A stretch of 64,000 nucleotides of DNA from Lysobacterales bacterium PRO7 (GTDB lineage: Bacteria > Pseudomonadota > Gammaproteobacteria > Xanthomonadales > Rhodanobacteraceae): assembly GCA_021404785.1 (NCBI GenBank), contig QWHH01000005.1:124001-188000 (forward strand), read 5' to 3'. The notes below the pieces were generated by a model that saw only the letters and a list, made by a program, of their open reading frames with translations, ran no database searches and was not told the DNA's origin. Made by a program: the position numbers and the translations under genes. Below, in pieces: positions 45,064 to 58,232 of the stretch; position 1 is the stretch's first letter, and every line of letters starts with the position of its first letter.

Positions 45064-45912
45064 ATGGCCGCAAGAATCCTCGATGGCAAGCGCATCGCCG
45101 ACGAATTGCTCGATCGTCTGCGCGCGCAAGTCGCGCAACGCGTCGCGCAGGGCAGGGCAGTACCGGGCCTTGCCGTGGTCCTGGTGGGCGACGATGCGGC
45201 CTCGGCCGTGTACGTGCGCAACAAGCGCCGCGCCTGCAAGCATGTCGGTTTTTGCTCGCGCGATTACGACCTGCCGGCGTCGACGACGCAAGCAGAACTC
45301 GCTGCGCTGATCGACAAGCTCAATGTAGATCCGCAAATCCACGGCATTCTCGTGCAGTTGCCGCTGCCCGCACATATCGACGCCAACACCATCGTCAACC
45401 GCATCGATCCGCGCAAGGACGTGGACGGTTTCCATCCGGAAAATATTGGTCGACTCGCGCTGCGCCAACGTGGCTTGCGGCCATGCACATCCAAGGGCGT
45501 GATGACCTTGCTCGCGCATACGGACCGGCCCGTGCGCGGGCGCGAAGCCGTGGTGGTCGGCGCGTCCAACCATGTCGGCCGGCCGCTGGTGCTGGAACTG
45601 ATCCTGGCTGGCTGCACCACCATCTGCTGCCATAAATTCACCCGCGACCTGCCGCACGAAGTGGGCGAGGGCGACATCGTGATTGTCGCCGCCGGCAAGC
45701 CGGGATTGGTCAAGGGCGAGTGGATCAGGCCGGGTGCGGTCGTGATCGACGTAGGGATCAATCGGATGGGCGATGGTTCGCTCACCGGCGACGTGGAATT
45801 CGCCGCCGCCGCGGAACGCGCAGCGTGGATTACGCCGGTTCCCGGAGGCGTAGGCCCAATGACGGTCGCGACCTTGATGGAAAACACACTGGAAGCAGCC
45901 GAATTTTCCTGA
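45064..45912 (+). CDS. folD: Methylenetetrahydrofolate dehydrogenase/cyclohydrolase FolD
   Basis: 282 residues from ATG 45064. Landmarks: [38 protein letters not shown] (catalytic tyrosine and lysine), [32 protein letters not shown], and the NADP site [13 protein letters not shown]. It ends with the late [18 protein letters not shown]. It links methylene- and formyl-tetrahydrofolate. Confidence 0.97.
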   Translation: MAARILDGKRIADELLDRLRAQVAQRVAQGRAVPGLAVVLVGDDAASAVYVRNKRRACKHVGFCSRDYDLPASTTQAELAALIDKLNVDPQIHGILVQLPLPAHIDANTIVNRIDPRKDVDGFHPENIGRLALRQRGLRPCTSKGVMTLLAHTDRPVRGREAVVVGASNHVGRPLVLELILAGCTTICCHKFTRDLPHEVGEGDIVIVAAGKPGLVKGEWIRPGAVVIDVGINRMGDGSLTGDVEFAAAAERAAWITPVPGGVGPMTVATLMENTLEAAEFS

Positions 45913-45979
45913 ATCGCAGCGCAATCAGGCCACGTTTTCACTGCGCATTCTGGGCGACTTGGGCTATCCTTCGCGCCCC

Positions 45980-46852
45980 ATGAATTCGAATTCACTGCCA
46001 ATGCAGCGCCTGCGTTTTGCCGTGCTCGTCTGCGCGGTGCTGTTGGGCGCCTGCGGCAGCGTAATGCGCAAGGCGACTGATCAGTTCGCCGACAACCTGA
46101 CCACGGCCATCCTCAACGAGGACGATCCCGGCACCGTGCGCGACGGCGTGCCGGCGTATCTGCTGCTGATCGACGGCATGATCCAGGGCGATCCGGACAA
46201 TGCCGGGGCATTGCTCGCTGGTGCGAAACTCTACGGCGCCTATGCCGGCGGATTCGTCAACGATCCCGGGCGCGCGCAGCGGCTTGCCAATCGCGCTTAC
46301 GACTACGCGCATCGTGCGCTGTGCCTGCGCGAAAAAGATTTGTGCGAGGCGCTGGACAAACCTTACGACGCCTATGTCGCCGAGTTGGGCAAGACCGAGC
46401 ATGGCGACGTGCCGGTCGTGTACGGTTTCGCCGCCGCCTGGGCCGGCAAGATCCAGGTCAACACTGGCGATTGGAATGCAATCGCCGATCTGCCCAAGCT
46501 GCAATCCACGCTGGAACGCTGTACCGCGCTCGGTCCGCATTACGACAATGGCGGCGCGTATCTGTATCTGGGCGTGATCAATTCCATCCGTCCGGCCTCG
46601 CTTGGCGGCAAGCCCGAGCAGGGCAAGGCGTACTTCGAGAAGGCGCTGGAATTGTCCGGCGGCAAGAACCAGATGGTGCGCGTGCTCTACGCACAATTCT
46701 ATGCGCGCCTCGTCTTCGACAAGGACCTGCATGACAAGCTGCTCAATGAAGTGCTGGCCGCCGATCCACATGCGCCGGGCTTGACGCTCATCAATACCCT
46801 GGCGAAAGAAAAGGCCAGGGCCTTGCTGGCTTCAGGCAAAGACTATTTTTGA
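45980..46852 (+). CDS. TRAP transporter-associated lipoprotein TatT
   Basis: 290 residues from ATG 45980. Lipoprotein signal (VLVCAVLLGACGS, cysteine about 25). The rest is helical tetratricopeptide-like (YLLLIDGMIQGDPDNAGALLAGAKLYGAYAG style repeats; GGAYLYLGVINSIRP; YFEKALELSGGKNQMVRVLYAQFYAR). It matches the TatT family (TRAP-associated T component), trimeric periplasmic lipoproteins that dock the solute-binding protein. It is followed 16 nt later by dctP. Confidence 0.88.
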   Translation: MNSNSLPMQRLRFAVLVCAVLLGACGSVMRKATDQFADNLTTAILNEDDPGTVRDGVPAYLLLIDGMIQGDPDNAGALLAGAKLYGAYAGGFVNDPGRAQRLANRAYDYAHRALCLREKDLCEALDKPYDAYVAELGKTEHGDVPVVYGFAAAWAGKIQVNTGDWNAIADLPKLQSTLERCTALGPHYDNGGAYLYLGVINSIRPASLGGKPEQGKAYFEKALELSGGKNQMVRVLYAQFYARLVFDKDLHDKLLNEVLAADPHAPGLTLINTLAKEKARALLASGKDYF

Positions 46853-46868
46853 TTTACGGAATACGCCC

Positions 46869-47855
46869 ATGAAAAAGTACAAATTGTTCGCTGCAATCCT
46901 GCTGGCAGGTTCTGCGCAGGCGGCCACCACCATCAAGATCGCCACCGTCGCGCCTGACGGCACCGCCTGGATGCGCGAGATGCGCGCCGGCGCCGACGCG
47001 GTGAAGAAAGACACCGACGGCCGCGTCGAGATCAAGTATTACCCGGGCGGCGTGATGGGCGACGAACCGACGGTGCTGCGCAAGATCCGCATCGGCCAAT
47101 TGCAAGGCGGCGCGTTCACCGGCGGTGAGCTGTCACAGGTCGACAAGGATGCACAGATCTACAGCCTGCCGTTCCTGTTCAAGACCCAGGACGAAGTGGA
47201 CAAGGTCCGCGCGCAGCTCGATCCGCTGCTCAAGCAAAGCTTCGACAAGGCCGGGTTCGACGTCGCCGGCATCAGCGGCGGTGGCTTCGCCTACCTGATG
47301 AGCGTGAAGGACATCAAGAACAATGATGATCTCAAGGCCGCCAAGGTCTGGGTGCCGCAGGGCGATCATGTCGCCGAAGCCGGCTTCAAGGCCGGCGGCG
47401 TCACGCCGATTTCGCTGCCGCTGGCCGATGTTTATACGAGCTTGCAAACCGGGTTGATCGACACCGTTGCGAACACGCCGGCCGGCGCAATCGCATTCCA
47501 GTGGCACACGAAAGTACGCCACATGGTCGACCTGCCGATCACGTATGTCGTTGGTATCCTCGTCATCGACAAAAAAGTGTTCGATACGCTGTCGCCCGCT
47601 GACCAGAAAGCGCTGAACGACGATCTCGGCGCTGCGTTCGCGCGACTCGAGAAGATCAATCGCGACGACAATGCGCAGGCGAAAATCGCATTGCAAAAAC
47701 AGGGCGTGCAAATCTTCACGCCGAATGCGGAGGAAACAGCGGCATGGGAAAGCGTCGGCGAACAGGCGCGCAAGCAGTTGCAGGGCGCCGGCGAAATCAC
47801 GCCGGGAATGGCCGCCGCACTGGACAAGGCGCTGGCCGCGGCGCGGACGAAGTAA
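46869..47855 (+). CDS. dctP: TRAP transporter solute-binding protein DctP
   Basis: 328 residues with a signal peptide (MKKYKLFAAILLAGSAQA). The mature protein follows the DctP family (IKIATVAPDGTAWMREMRAGAD, VEIKYYPGGVMGDEPTVLRKIR, VYTSLQTGLIDTVANTP, SPADQKALND). The ligand is probably a carboxylate or an amphipathic molecule; TatT-associated members have been linked to hydrophobic ligands, but none can be assigned here. Confidence 0.92.
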   Translation: MKKYKLFAAILLAGSAQAATTIKIATVAPDGTAWMREMRAGADAVKKDTDGRVEIKYYPGGVMGDEPTVLRKIRIGQLQGGAFTGGELSQVDKDAQIYSLPFLFKTQDEVDKVRAQLDPLLKQSFDKAGFDVAGISGGGFAYLMSVKDIKNNDDLKAAKVWVPQGDHVAEAGFKAGGVTPISLPLADVYTSLQTGLIDTVANTPAGAIAFQWHTKVRHMVDLPITYVVGILVIDKKVFDTLSPADQKALNDDLGAAFARLEKINRDDNAQAKIALQKQGVQIFTPNAEETAAWESVGEQARKQLQGAGEITPGMAAALDKALAAARTK

Positions 47856-47856
47856 C

Positions 47857-48363
47857 TTGCAACGCGCGCTGGAAATCCTGCGCCGCATCGAGGACTTGCT
47901 GCTCGCGGTCCTGGTACTGATCCTGGTCGTTCTCGCGGGCGGCCAGATCGTGCTGCGCGATTTTTTCCACACCGGGATTTCCTGGGCCGATCCGCTGATG
48001 CGCCAGCTCGTGCTGTGGACGGGCATGCTCGGCGCGCTTGCCGCCGTGCGCGATGAAAAGCACATCGCACTCGATGTGCTGAACCATTTTCTGCCGCCGT
48101 TGGTGCAGAAGGTCGCGCGTATCGTCACGTTCGGATTCGCCGCTGCGATCTGCGCGGCGCTCGCCTGGTACAGCTACGTGATGCTGAATGTGGATTACGC
48201 GAGCGCCGCGCCGTCGAGCGCGTTTGCGTCGCTGCCGGCATGGATTCCCGAGACGATCCTGCCGACGGCATTCGGGCTGATGGCCCTGCGTTTCGTCCTG
48301 CGTGCCTTCCTCCCGCCGGCACATACGCCACCGTTGCTGCATCCCATCGAGCCGACACCGTGA
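47857..48363 (+). CDS. dctQ: TRAP transporter small membrane subunit DctQ
   Basis: 168 residues from a TTG 1 nt after dctP. Four hydrophobic helices (LLLAVLVLILVVLAGGQIVL; LMRQLVLWTGMLGALAAV; a third near FGFAAAICAALAWYSYVML; a fourth near ILPTAFGLMALRFVL) and the EKHIALDVL loop are typical of DctQ. It bridges the binding protein and DctM. The end overlaps dctM by 4 nt (GTGA). Confidence 0.9.
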   Translation: MQRALEILRRIEDLLLAVLVLILVVLAGGQIVLRDFFHTGISWADPLMRQLVLWTGMLGALAAVRDEKHIALDVLNHFLPPLVQKVARIVTFGFAAAICAALAWYSYVMLNVDYASAAPSSAFASLPAWIPETILPTAFGLMALRFVLRAFLPPAHTPPLLHPIEPTP

Positions 48364-49637
48364 CCTGGCTGATCGTCGCCGCGCTCGTGATCCTCGCCGC
48401 ACTTGGCGCGCCGCTGTTTGCGATCATCGCGGCAGTCGCGCTGTTCGGATTCCACGCCGCGGGCGAGCCCGGTGCTGCGGTGGCGATAGAATTCTATCGA
48501 TTGGCCGACATGCCGGCGCTGATCGCGATTCCACTGTTTACGCTGGCAGGGTACCTGCTGGCGGAAAGCCAGGCGCCGCGCCGTCTGGTGCGCCTGACCA
48601 ATGCGCTGTTCGGTTGGCTGCCGGGCGGATTGGCGATTGTTTCCGTTTGCGCGTGCACCTTGTTCACCGCGTTTACCGGTGCGACCGGCGTCACCTTGAT
48701 CGCGCTTGGCGCCGTGCTGTATCCAGCATTGCGTCAGGCGCATTACGACGAGCGCTTCTCGCTCGGCCTGCTCACCTGCGCGGGCAGCTTGGGACTTCTG
48801 CTGGTGCCGTCCATGCCGCTGATCTTGTACGGCGTGGTCGCGCAGCAATTCCACACCACGCCGCCGGTGAGCATCGACGCGCTGTTCAAGGCAGGCCTGT
48901 TGCCGTGCCTGCTGATGGTCGTGATGTTGTCGATCTACAGCGCATGGAAGGCGCGCGACCTGCCGCGGCCACCGCCGTCGAGCGCGCGCGAGGTCTGGGC
49001 CGCGCTCAAGGATGCGGCCTGGGAATTGCCGCTGCCTTTCGTCATCCTGATCGGCATCTACACCGGCAAACTCGCCGCATCCGAAGCCGCTGCGGCGACC
49101 GCGCTGTATGTGCTGATCGTGACCGTACTGATCCGCCGCGAAATCAAGTTCGTGGAGTTGCCGCGCGTGATCCGCGAGGCGATGCTGCTGGTCGGCGCGA
49201 TCCTGATCGTGCTCGGATTCTCGTTGGCGCTGACCAATTGGTTGATCGATGGCGACGTGCCCGAAAAGCTGTTCTCGGCCATGCAGGCGGGCATCTCCGG
49301 AAAAATTGCGTTCCTGCTATTGCTCAACGTGTTCCTGCTGGTGTTCGGCATGCTGCTGGAAGGCTTCCCGGCGATCATCATCCTGGTGCCGCTGATCCTG
49401 CCGGTGGCCACGCACTACGGCATCGATCCGGTGCACCTGGGCATCATCTTCCTCGCCAACCTGCAGATCGGCATCTTCCTGCCGCCGGTAGGCATGAACA
49501 TCTTCATCGCCAGCGCGCGTTTCGGCAAACCGGCCACCACGATCGTGCGCGCCAGCCTGCCGTTTTACGCCATCCTGATGGCCGCGGTGATGATCATTAC
49601 CTACTGGCCGGAACTGTCTTTGTGGCTGGCTCGCTAA
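48360..49637 (+). CDS. dctM: TRAP transporter large permease DctM
   Basis: 425 residues from a GTG inside the dctQ stop. About 12 hydrophobic segments and DctM landmarks (IPLFTLAGYLLAES, FTGATGVTLIALGAVLYP, PSMPLILYGVVAQ, IILVPLILPVATHYGIDPVHLGIIF, LQIGIFLPPVGMNIFIA). It is the ion-coupled transport subunit. TatT, DctP, DctQ and DctM together form a complete system. Confidence 0.94.
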   Translation: MTWLIVAALVILAALGAPLFAIIAAVALFGFHAAGEPGAAVAIEFYRLADMPALIAIPLFTLAGYLLAESQAPRRLVRLTNALFGWLPGGLAIVSVCACTLFTAFTGATGVTLIALGAVLYPALRQAHYDERFSLGLLTCAGSLGLLLVPSMPLILYGVVAQQFHTTPPVSIDALFKAGLLPCLLMVVMLSIYSAWKARDLPRPPPSSAREVWAALKDAAWELPLPFVILIGIYTGKLAASEAAAATALYVLIVTVLIRREIKFVELPRVIREAMLLVGAILIVLGFSLALTNWLIDGDVPEKLFSAMQAGISGKIAFLLLLNVFLLVFGMLLEGFPAIIILVPLILPVATHYGIDPVHLGIIFLANLQIGIFLPPVGMNIFIASARFGKPATTIVRASLPFYAILMAAVMIITYWPELSLWLAR

Positions 49638-49676
49638 GCCATGTCGCCTGGAGTGGCACGCGCGACGCGGAGTCTG

Positions 49677-53176
<3,500 letters not shown>

Positions 53177-53218
53177 CGACCCGGATTGACCACGGTACAG
53201 CTGTTGGACAGATTCGTC

Positions 53219-53791
53219 TCAGCCTTCGCGCGGCAGCACCGTCAGCACGCGCTCGACGAACAAAGCGAATTCATGCATGTACTTGCTCAGGAATTCAACG
53301 GTTCGCTGTTCCTTCACGACCCCGGCATCATCTATGAGTCCGGGGGTGAATTGGACATACGCTTCCATGGTATTCATGAGCGGCGAATTGCAGAAACACA
53401 GCACGCCGCGCAAGTGCTGTTGCGCAATCGCAGTGCCGATCGCGCCGGGGGAAGTACCGATTACTGCCGAAGGCTTGCGGGCGAATGCGTTCGTACCCCA
53501 CGGGCGACTGGCCCAGTCGATCGCGTTCTTCAGCGCGCCTGGAATCGAGCGGTTGTATTCCGGAGTGACGAACAACACGGCGTCTACATCGGCAATTGAC
53601 TTCTTGAACCGGCGTGCGACCTCGGGATAATCGACATCGTAGTCGTGGCTATATAACGGCAAATCGCCGATCGCGATTTCATGCAGTGCCAGATTGGCAG
53701 GGGCAAGTTTGGCAAGCGCTTTCGCCAATTTCCGGTTGATCGAAGCCTTCGCCAGGCTGCCGACCAGATAACCGACCTTGTAATTGCTCAC
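53219..53791 (-). CDS. NADPH-dependent FMN reductase (ChrR/YieF type)
   Basis: 190 residues from a GTG at 53791 with GGAG 8 nt upstream. Flavodoxin-like fold: VGYLVGSLAKASINRKLAKAL for the phosphate loop, VLFVTPEYNRSIPGALKNAIDW as the family signature, and AVIGTSPGAIGTAIAQQHL. Such soluble flavin reductases reduce quinones, chromate or azo dyes; the natural substrate is not shown by sequence. Confidence 0.9.
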   Translation of the reverse strand: MSNYKVGYLVGSLAKASINRKLAKALAKLAPANLALHEIAIGDLPLYSHDYDVDYPEVARRFKKSIADVDAVLFVTPEYNRSIPGALKNAIDWASRPWGTNAFARKPSAVIGTSPGAIGTAIAQQHLRGVLCFCNSPLMNTMEAYVQFTPGLIDDAGVVKEQRTVEFLSKYMHEFALFVERVLTVLPREG

Positions 53792-53960
53792 GGGGAAATC
53801 TCCTCAGGATGTACGCCACTGGATCATCGTGACGAATGTTGCACGATACTCGCGAAAATATGTTGCGTGTATTTTACATAATATACAAAGGCGTCGTTTT
53901 GGATCCCGTGAGACAGGGAAAAAATAGCCGATTCACTGTTTCGCTCACCAGAACAATACG

Positions 53961-53966
53961 TTAGAA
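53961..53966 (+). promoter_or_regulatory. -10 box upstream of rpmJ
   Basis: TAGAAT at 53961-53966 stands 37 nt before the rpmJ start. No convincing -35 box is seen. Confidence 0.4.
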
Positions 53967-54003
53967 TGCACGCCTTCCCGACCCTGTAACTGATGGTTTC
54001 GTC

Positions 54004-54129
54004 ATGAAAGTCCTGTCCTCGCTCAAATCCGCCAAGTCCCGTCACCGCGATTGCAAGATCGTGCGCCGTCGTGGCAAGGTTTTCGTCATTTGCAAGAGCA
54101 ATCCGCGTTTCAAGGCACGCCAGCGCTGA
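54004..54129 (+). CDS. rpmJ: Ribosomal protein L36, type 2 (YkgO-like)
   Basis: 41 residues ([20 protein letters not shown] to NPRFKARQR). The start [11 protein letters not shown] and the ending NPRFKARQ are those of the alternative L36 (YkgO). Only two cysteines (C17, C30) remain of the four-ligand zinc ribbon, so it is the zinc-independent 'C minus' type. In other bacteria such forms replace zinc-binding L36 when zinc is scarce. It stands alone with its own -10 box and a terminator. Confidence 0.9.
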   Translation: MKVLSSLKSAKSRHRDCKIVRRRGKVFVICKSNPRFKARQR

Positions 54130-54149
54130 TTCGCCCACAAGCGACGCGC

Positions 54150-54174
54150 AAGGGCCGCCATGGGCGGCCTTTTT
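54150..54174 (+). terminator. Rho-independent terminator after rpmJ
   Basis: The GGGCCGCC and GGCGGCC arms with a 3-base loop (ATG) are followed by TTTTT (54170-54174), 20 nt after the rpmJ stop. Stem and T-run are both strong. Confidence 0.85.
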
Positions 54175-54302
54175 GCGTTTTTGCTCTTGGCGAACGCGTG
54201 AGAACGATCCGAGCTTTGCAGTCCAAGTCGTGGATTCGCATGGCCGAATCTGCTACAAATCGATTTGAAGCGGCATGCGCCGCGTGAAATGTGGAGTACG
54301 CC

Positions 54303-54635
54303 ATGAAGCATCGTGTCCTCGCCATCGTTGGTGGTGCTGCCGTCGCGGCATTTGCGTTGGGCCAGGTCGCCCAGGCCGAAACCCTGTTGATGAAGCGCGT
54401 CCGTGAGGAACGCGGCATGAATGCCCCACATCGGGGCATGAGCATGGCACAGGTCGAGCGCCGCTTCGGCGCGCCCACAGCCAAACTTTCCCCGGCCGGC
54501 GGCGATGCGCCCCGACATCCAGTGATCAACCGCTGGGAATACCCGAATTACATCGTGTATTTCGAGCACAGCACCGTCATAGACAGCGTGGCTGTGCACG
54601 CGACACCGGGTGAAATCGGACCCAAGTCCCAGTAA
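54303..54635 (+). CDS. Small exported protein, possibly BamE/SmpA-like
   Basis: 110 residues from ATG 54303. Signal peptide MKHRVLAIVGGAAVAAF with cleavage after AQA. The mature part contains GMSMAQVERRFGAPTAKLSP followed by INRWEYPNYIVYFEHSTVIDSV. That pattern (short helix-turn 'M--V---FG-P', then strands) is seen in BamE/SmpA-like periplasmic domains. No lipobox is present. Function not assigned. It ends 6 nt before aguA. Confidence 0.75.
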   Translation: MKHRVLAIVGGAAVAAFALGQVAQAETLLMKRVREERGMNAPHRGMSMAQVERRFGAPTAKLSPAGGDAPRHPVINRWEYPNYIVYFEHSTVIDSVAVHATPGEIGPKSQ

Positions 54636-54641
54636 TCCTCG

Positions 54642-55676
54642 ATGACTTCCGCCGTTTTTCGTCTTCCTGCGGAATGGGAAACGCAGGCGGGCGTGCTGCT
54701 GGCCTGGCCGCACGCACAAACCGATTGGGCGCAGCGCCTGACCGACGTCGAGGCGACGTTCGCGGCACTGATCACGGCTATTTCGCGTTTCGAATCAGTG
54801 ATGATTTGCGTCCCCGATTCCGACGTTCGTGCCCGCGCCGGCCGATGGCTTGATTGCGCCGGCGCAGATTCGACACGCTGCCGCTTCGTGGAAATCGAAT
54901 ACGACGATACCTGGTTGCGCGATTCCGGACCGATTACCCTGCGCGGACCGGACGAATTCCGATTGATGGATTTTCGCTTCACCGGCTGGGGTGGCAAGTT
55001 CCAGGCGAGCCGTGATGATCGCCTGATCGAAGGCCTGGCCGCCCGTGAGATCTTCAGCAACGCCGATCACCGCCGCGTGGACTGGGCGCTGGAAGGCGGC
55101 GCGATCGAATCCGATGGGGCCGGCACGATCCTCACGACCTGGCGCTGCCTGCACCAGCGCCATCCCGAGCAAAGCCGCGAGCAGATGTCGCGCTTGCTGT
55201 GCGACAAACTCGGCGCGCAGCGCGTGTTGTGGCTGGAACGCGGCTACCTGCAAGGCGACGACACCGATGCGCACATTGACACCCTCGCCCGCTTCGCGCC
55301 GGATGATGCCATCGTGTTCCAGGCCTGCGACGATGCGTCCGATCCCCATCACGATGAACTCGGCGCGATGCGTGACGAACTCGCTGCACTGCGCACGACG
55401 GATGGACGTCCATACCGATTGCATGCCCTGCCCTGGGCCAAACCCATCTTCGACGATGGTCGCCGGCTCGCTGCGTCGTACGCGAATTACCTGATCGTCA
55501 ATGGTGCGGTGCTGGTGCCGAGCTACGACGATGCTTCTGATGCGCAAGCTGCGCGTGTCGTCGCGCAAGCGCATCCCGGACGCGCCGTGATTGCGGTACC
55601 CTGCCGATCACTCATTTGGCAAAACGGCAGCCTGCATTGCCTGACCATGCAACTGCCCGAGGGAATTCTGGCATGA
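54642..55676 (+). CDS. aguA: Agmatine deiminase
   Basis: 344 residues. Peptidylarginine-deiminase-type fold: LPAEWETQAGVLLAWPHAQTDW start, DDTWLRDSGPITL, WALEGGAIESDGAGTILTT, ERGYLQGDDTDAHIDTLARF with the catalytic histidine, and the nucleophilic cysteine near the end in WQNGSLHCLTMQ. It converts agmatine to N-carbamoylputrescine. The stop overlaps aguB. Confidence 0.95.
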   Translation: MTSAVFRLPAEWETQAGVLLAWPHAQTDWAQRLTDVEATFAALITAISRFESVMICVPDSDVRARAGRWLDCAGADSTRCRFVEIEYDDTWLRDSGPITLRGPDEFRLMDFRFTGWGGKFQASRDDRLIEGLAAREIFSNADHRRVDWALEGGAIESDGAGTILTTWRCLHQRHPEQSREQMSRLLCDKLGAQRVLWLERGYLQGDDTDAHIDTLARFAPDDAIVFQACDDASDPHHDELGAMRDELAALRTTDGRPYRLHALPWAKPIFDDGRRLAASYANYLIVNGAVLVPSYDDASDAQAARVVAQAHPGRAVIAVPCRSLIWQNGSLHCLTMQLPEGILA

Positions 55677-56557
55677 GCAAGACCTTGCGCGTTGCCTTGC
55701 TGCAGGAGCGCGACCACGGCAGCGTCGCGGCGAATCTCGACGCGATCGAAGCCGGCCTGCGCCGTGCAGCGGCGAAAGGCGCGCAACTCGTGCTGCTGCA
55801 GGAATTGCACAACGGCCCGTATTTCTGCCAGCACGAAAGCACCGCTGAATTCGATCGTGCCGAATCCATTCCGGGGCCATCGACCCAACGCATTGGCGCG
55901 CTGGCCGCGGAACTGAAACTGGTGATCGTGGCATCGCTGTTCGAGCGCCGCGCTGCCGGTCTTTACCACAACACCGCCGTCGTGTTCGATCGCGCAAAAG
56001 ATATTTGTGGAAAATACCGCAAAATGCACATACCGGATGATCCGGCGTTCTACGAGAAGTTCTACTTCACCCCGGGCGACCTCGGCTTCGAACCGGTGCA
56101 GACCTCGGTGGGCAAACTCGGAGTGCTGGTGTGCTGGGACCAGTGGTATCCGGAAGCGGCGCGCCTGATGGCGCTGGCCGGCGCCGACTTGCTGCTCTAC
56201 CCCACTGCAATCGGGTGGGATCCAGCCGACGACGCCACGGAAAAATCGCGCCAGCGCGATGCCTGGATCACGGTGCAGCGCGGTCACGCAGTCGCGAATG
56301 GATTGCCTCTTCTCGCCTGCAATCGCACGGGCCATGAATCCGCACCGGACGGCGGCCGTGGCATCAATTTCTGGGGTTCGAGCTTTGTCGCCGGTCCGCA
56401 GGGCGAGTTCCTCGCTCAGGCATCGACCGACAAGCCAGAACTATTGATCGCCGACATCGATCTCGCGCGCAGCGAATCCGTGCGCCGCATATGGCCGTTC
56501 CTGCGCGACCGCCGCATCGATGCCTACGGCGACTTGCTCAAGCGGTTCCGTGACTGA
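55673..56557 (+). CDS. aguB: N-carbamoylputrescine amidase
   Basis: 294 residues from ATG 55673 (ATGA overlap). Carbon-nitrogen hydrolase triad: glutamate in LVLLQELHNGPYFC, lysine in CGKYRKMHIPDD, cysteine in VLVCWDQWYPEAARLM. GINFWGSSFVAGPQGE is typical of AguB. It yields putrescine from N-carbamoylputrescine, so aguA-aguB form a complete arginine-route polyamine module. Confidence 0.96.
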   Translation: MSKTLRVALLQERDHGSVAANLDAIEAGLRRAAAKGAQLVLLQELHNGPYFCQHESTAEFDRAESIPGPSTQRIGALAAELKLVIVASLFERRAAGLYHNTAVVFDRAKDICGKYRKMHIPDDPAFYEKFYFTPGDLGFEPVQTSVGKLGVLVCWDQWYPEAARLMALAGADLLLYPTAIGWDPADDATEKSRQRDAWITVQRGHAVANGLPLLACNRTGHESAPDGGRGINFWGSSFVAGPQGEFLAQASTDKPELLIADIDLARSESVRRIWPFLRDRRIDAYGDLLKRFRD

Positions 56558-56558
56558 G

Positions 56559-57770
56559 ATGGATGCTCCAACAATCGAATCGGCGCTTGTCGGCCAGCCG
56601 CATGCGCGCGCGTCGCGCGATGGAGTCGAATACACCTTGCTCGGCACCGCACATGTCTCGCGTGCGAGCGTGGACGCGGTGCGCGCGGCCATAGAAACCG
56701 GAAGTTACGATGCCATCGCCGTTGAGCTGTGCGAGTCGCGTTACCGCGCCATGCACGATCCGGAAGCCTGGCGCAATCTGGATCTGTGGCGCGTGATCCG
56801 CGACGGCAAGGCCGGCATGGTCGCCGCGAATCTGGCGCTGTCAGCGTATCAACGCCGCCTTGCCGAACAGTTTGGCATCGAACCTGGCGCCGAATTGAAA
56901 GCGGCGGTGGACATGGCCGCGCAGCGCGGTCTGCCGCTGTGGCTGATCGACCGCGAAATCAGCATCACGCTCAAGCGCGCCTACCACAGCGTGCGTTGGC
57001 GTGACCGTCTCGGCATCGTCGGCGGCCTCATCACCAGCCTGTTCGAGCGCGGCGAAGTCAGCGAAGAAGATATCGAGAATCTCAAGCAAGGCGACATGCT
57101 GCAAAGCGCGTTCAGCGAGTTCGCCGCGCAATCGGAAGGCTTGTATCGCAGCTTGATCGGCGAACGCGACGCGTTCATGGCCGCACGTCTGCGCGAAGAG
57201 ACCGGGAAACATCCGGCCAGGCGAGTCCTTACCGTGGTCGGCGCGGGACACCTCGCAGGCATCGAACGCGAACTCGACGCGCAATCCGACGCATCGGATG
57301 CTGTGCTCGCGCCGTTGAACATCGCCCCGAAGGGTTCGAACTGGCCCAAATGGATTGGTCTCGGCGTGCTGATCGTCATCGCCGCCGCGATCGGTTTCGC
57401 CTTCAGCCGCGGCAACGGCCACGGCGCCAAGGCACTGGAAGACTGGATCGTCTTTACGGCTTCCGGATGCGCACTCGGCGCACTGGCTGGCGGCGGTCAT
57501 CCATTGAGCGTGCTCGCTGCGGCGATTTCCGGACCGTTGAAACCATTCCGGCCGTTTGCTCCGTCTGGCGCGTTCAGTGCCGGCATGGAAATGTGGTTGC
57601 GCCATCCACGCGTAGCCGATTTCGAAAGTCTGCGCGACGACGTGACCCACTGGACCGGCTGGTGGAAAAATCGCGTTTCACGCACCCTGCTCGTGTTCAT
57701 GCTCACTAACATCGGCATGATGATCGGTGAGTGGACGGCAGGGATCCGCATCCTGCATCGGCTGTTTTGA
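56559..57770 (+). CDS. TraB/PrgY-family membrane protein
   Basis: 403 residues from ATG 56559; a GTG at 56550 would add three residues and overlap aguB. The N-terminal TraB domain is clear: YTLLGTAHVSRASVDAV, YDAIAVELCESRYRAM, YHSVRWRDRLGIVGG, VVGAGHLAGIE. Its GTAHVS and GAGHL motifs resemble the metal-protease-like (Tiki/EreA) fold. The C-terminal part has about four membrane helices (WIGLGVLIVIAAAIGFAF onward). In enterococci PrgY limits pheromone activity; the bacterial role here is unknown. Confidence 0.9.
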   Translation: MDAPTIESALVGQPHARASRDGVEYTLLGTAHVSRASVDAVRAAIETGSYDAIAVELCESRYRAMHDPEAWRNLDLWRVIRDGKAGMVAANLALSAYQRRLAEQFGIEPGAELKAAVDMAAQRGLPLWLIDREISITLKRAYHSVRWRDRLGIVGGLITSLFERGEVSEEDIENLKQGDMLQSAFSEFAAQSEGLYRSLIGERDAFMAARLREETGKHPARRVLTVVGAGHLAGIERELDAQSDASDAVLAPLNIAPKGSNWPKWIGLGVLIVIAAAIGFAFSRGNGHGAKALEDWIVFTASGCALGALAGGGHPLSVLAAAISGPLKPFRPFAPSGAFSAGMEMWLRHPRVADFESLRDDVTHWTGWWKNRVSRTLLVFMLTNIGMMIGEWTAGIRILHRLF

Positions 57771-57809
57771 GCGCGCGGATGGCCGATGCGGCGCTACGAC
57801 GTCATGGAT

Positions 57810-58232
57810 TCAGCTCACCACCAGTACCGGAACCTTGCAATTTGACAACACACGCGAGGTGACCGAGCCGAGCAAGACGTTCTGCAGTGCACTGCGCCCG
57901 CGCGAACCCATGAGCACCAGGTCGTAGCCTTCTTTTTCAGCCTTGCGTGCGATGCTTTGCGCAGGATTGCCTATGGCATGCGCCTCATCGAAGGACACCC
58001 CGGCACGCCGCAGAAGCTGGCGCGTGCCCTTCAGATTTGCGTCGGCGTTTTCGCGATGAATCTGCGCTACCCGCTGGACTCCGAGTGCGGCGTTGACGCG
58101 CTTGAGCATTGGCGGATCCACGTAAAATAGCGTCACGCTCAGGGCCTTGGCCTTCGTGTGCAAGGTCTTGGTCATGTAGCGGGCAGCGTGATCCGAATAC
58201 TTGCTGCCATCAGATGCAAATAACACTTTCAT
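57810..58232 (-). CDS. Universal stress protein (UspA family)
   Basis: 140 residues from ATG 58232 with AGGAG upstream. UspA fold: KVLFASDGSKYSDHAARYM, then GNPAQSIARKAEKEGYDLVLMGSRGRSALQNVLLGSVTSRVL, which contains the G-(2)-G-(9)-G-S/T ATP-binding signature, and the end KVPVLVV. Probably ATP-binding and cytoplasmic. The gene converges with the TraB-family gene. Confidence 0.93.
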   Translation of the reverse strand: MKVLFASDGSKYSDHAARYMTKTLHTKAKALSVTLFYVDPPMLKRVNAALGVQRVAQIHRENADANLKGTRQLLRRAGVSFDEAHAIGNPAQSIARKAEKEGYDLVLMGSRGRSALQNVLLGSVTSRVLSNCKVPVLVVS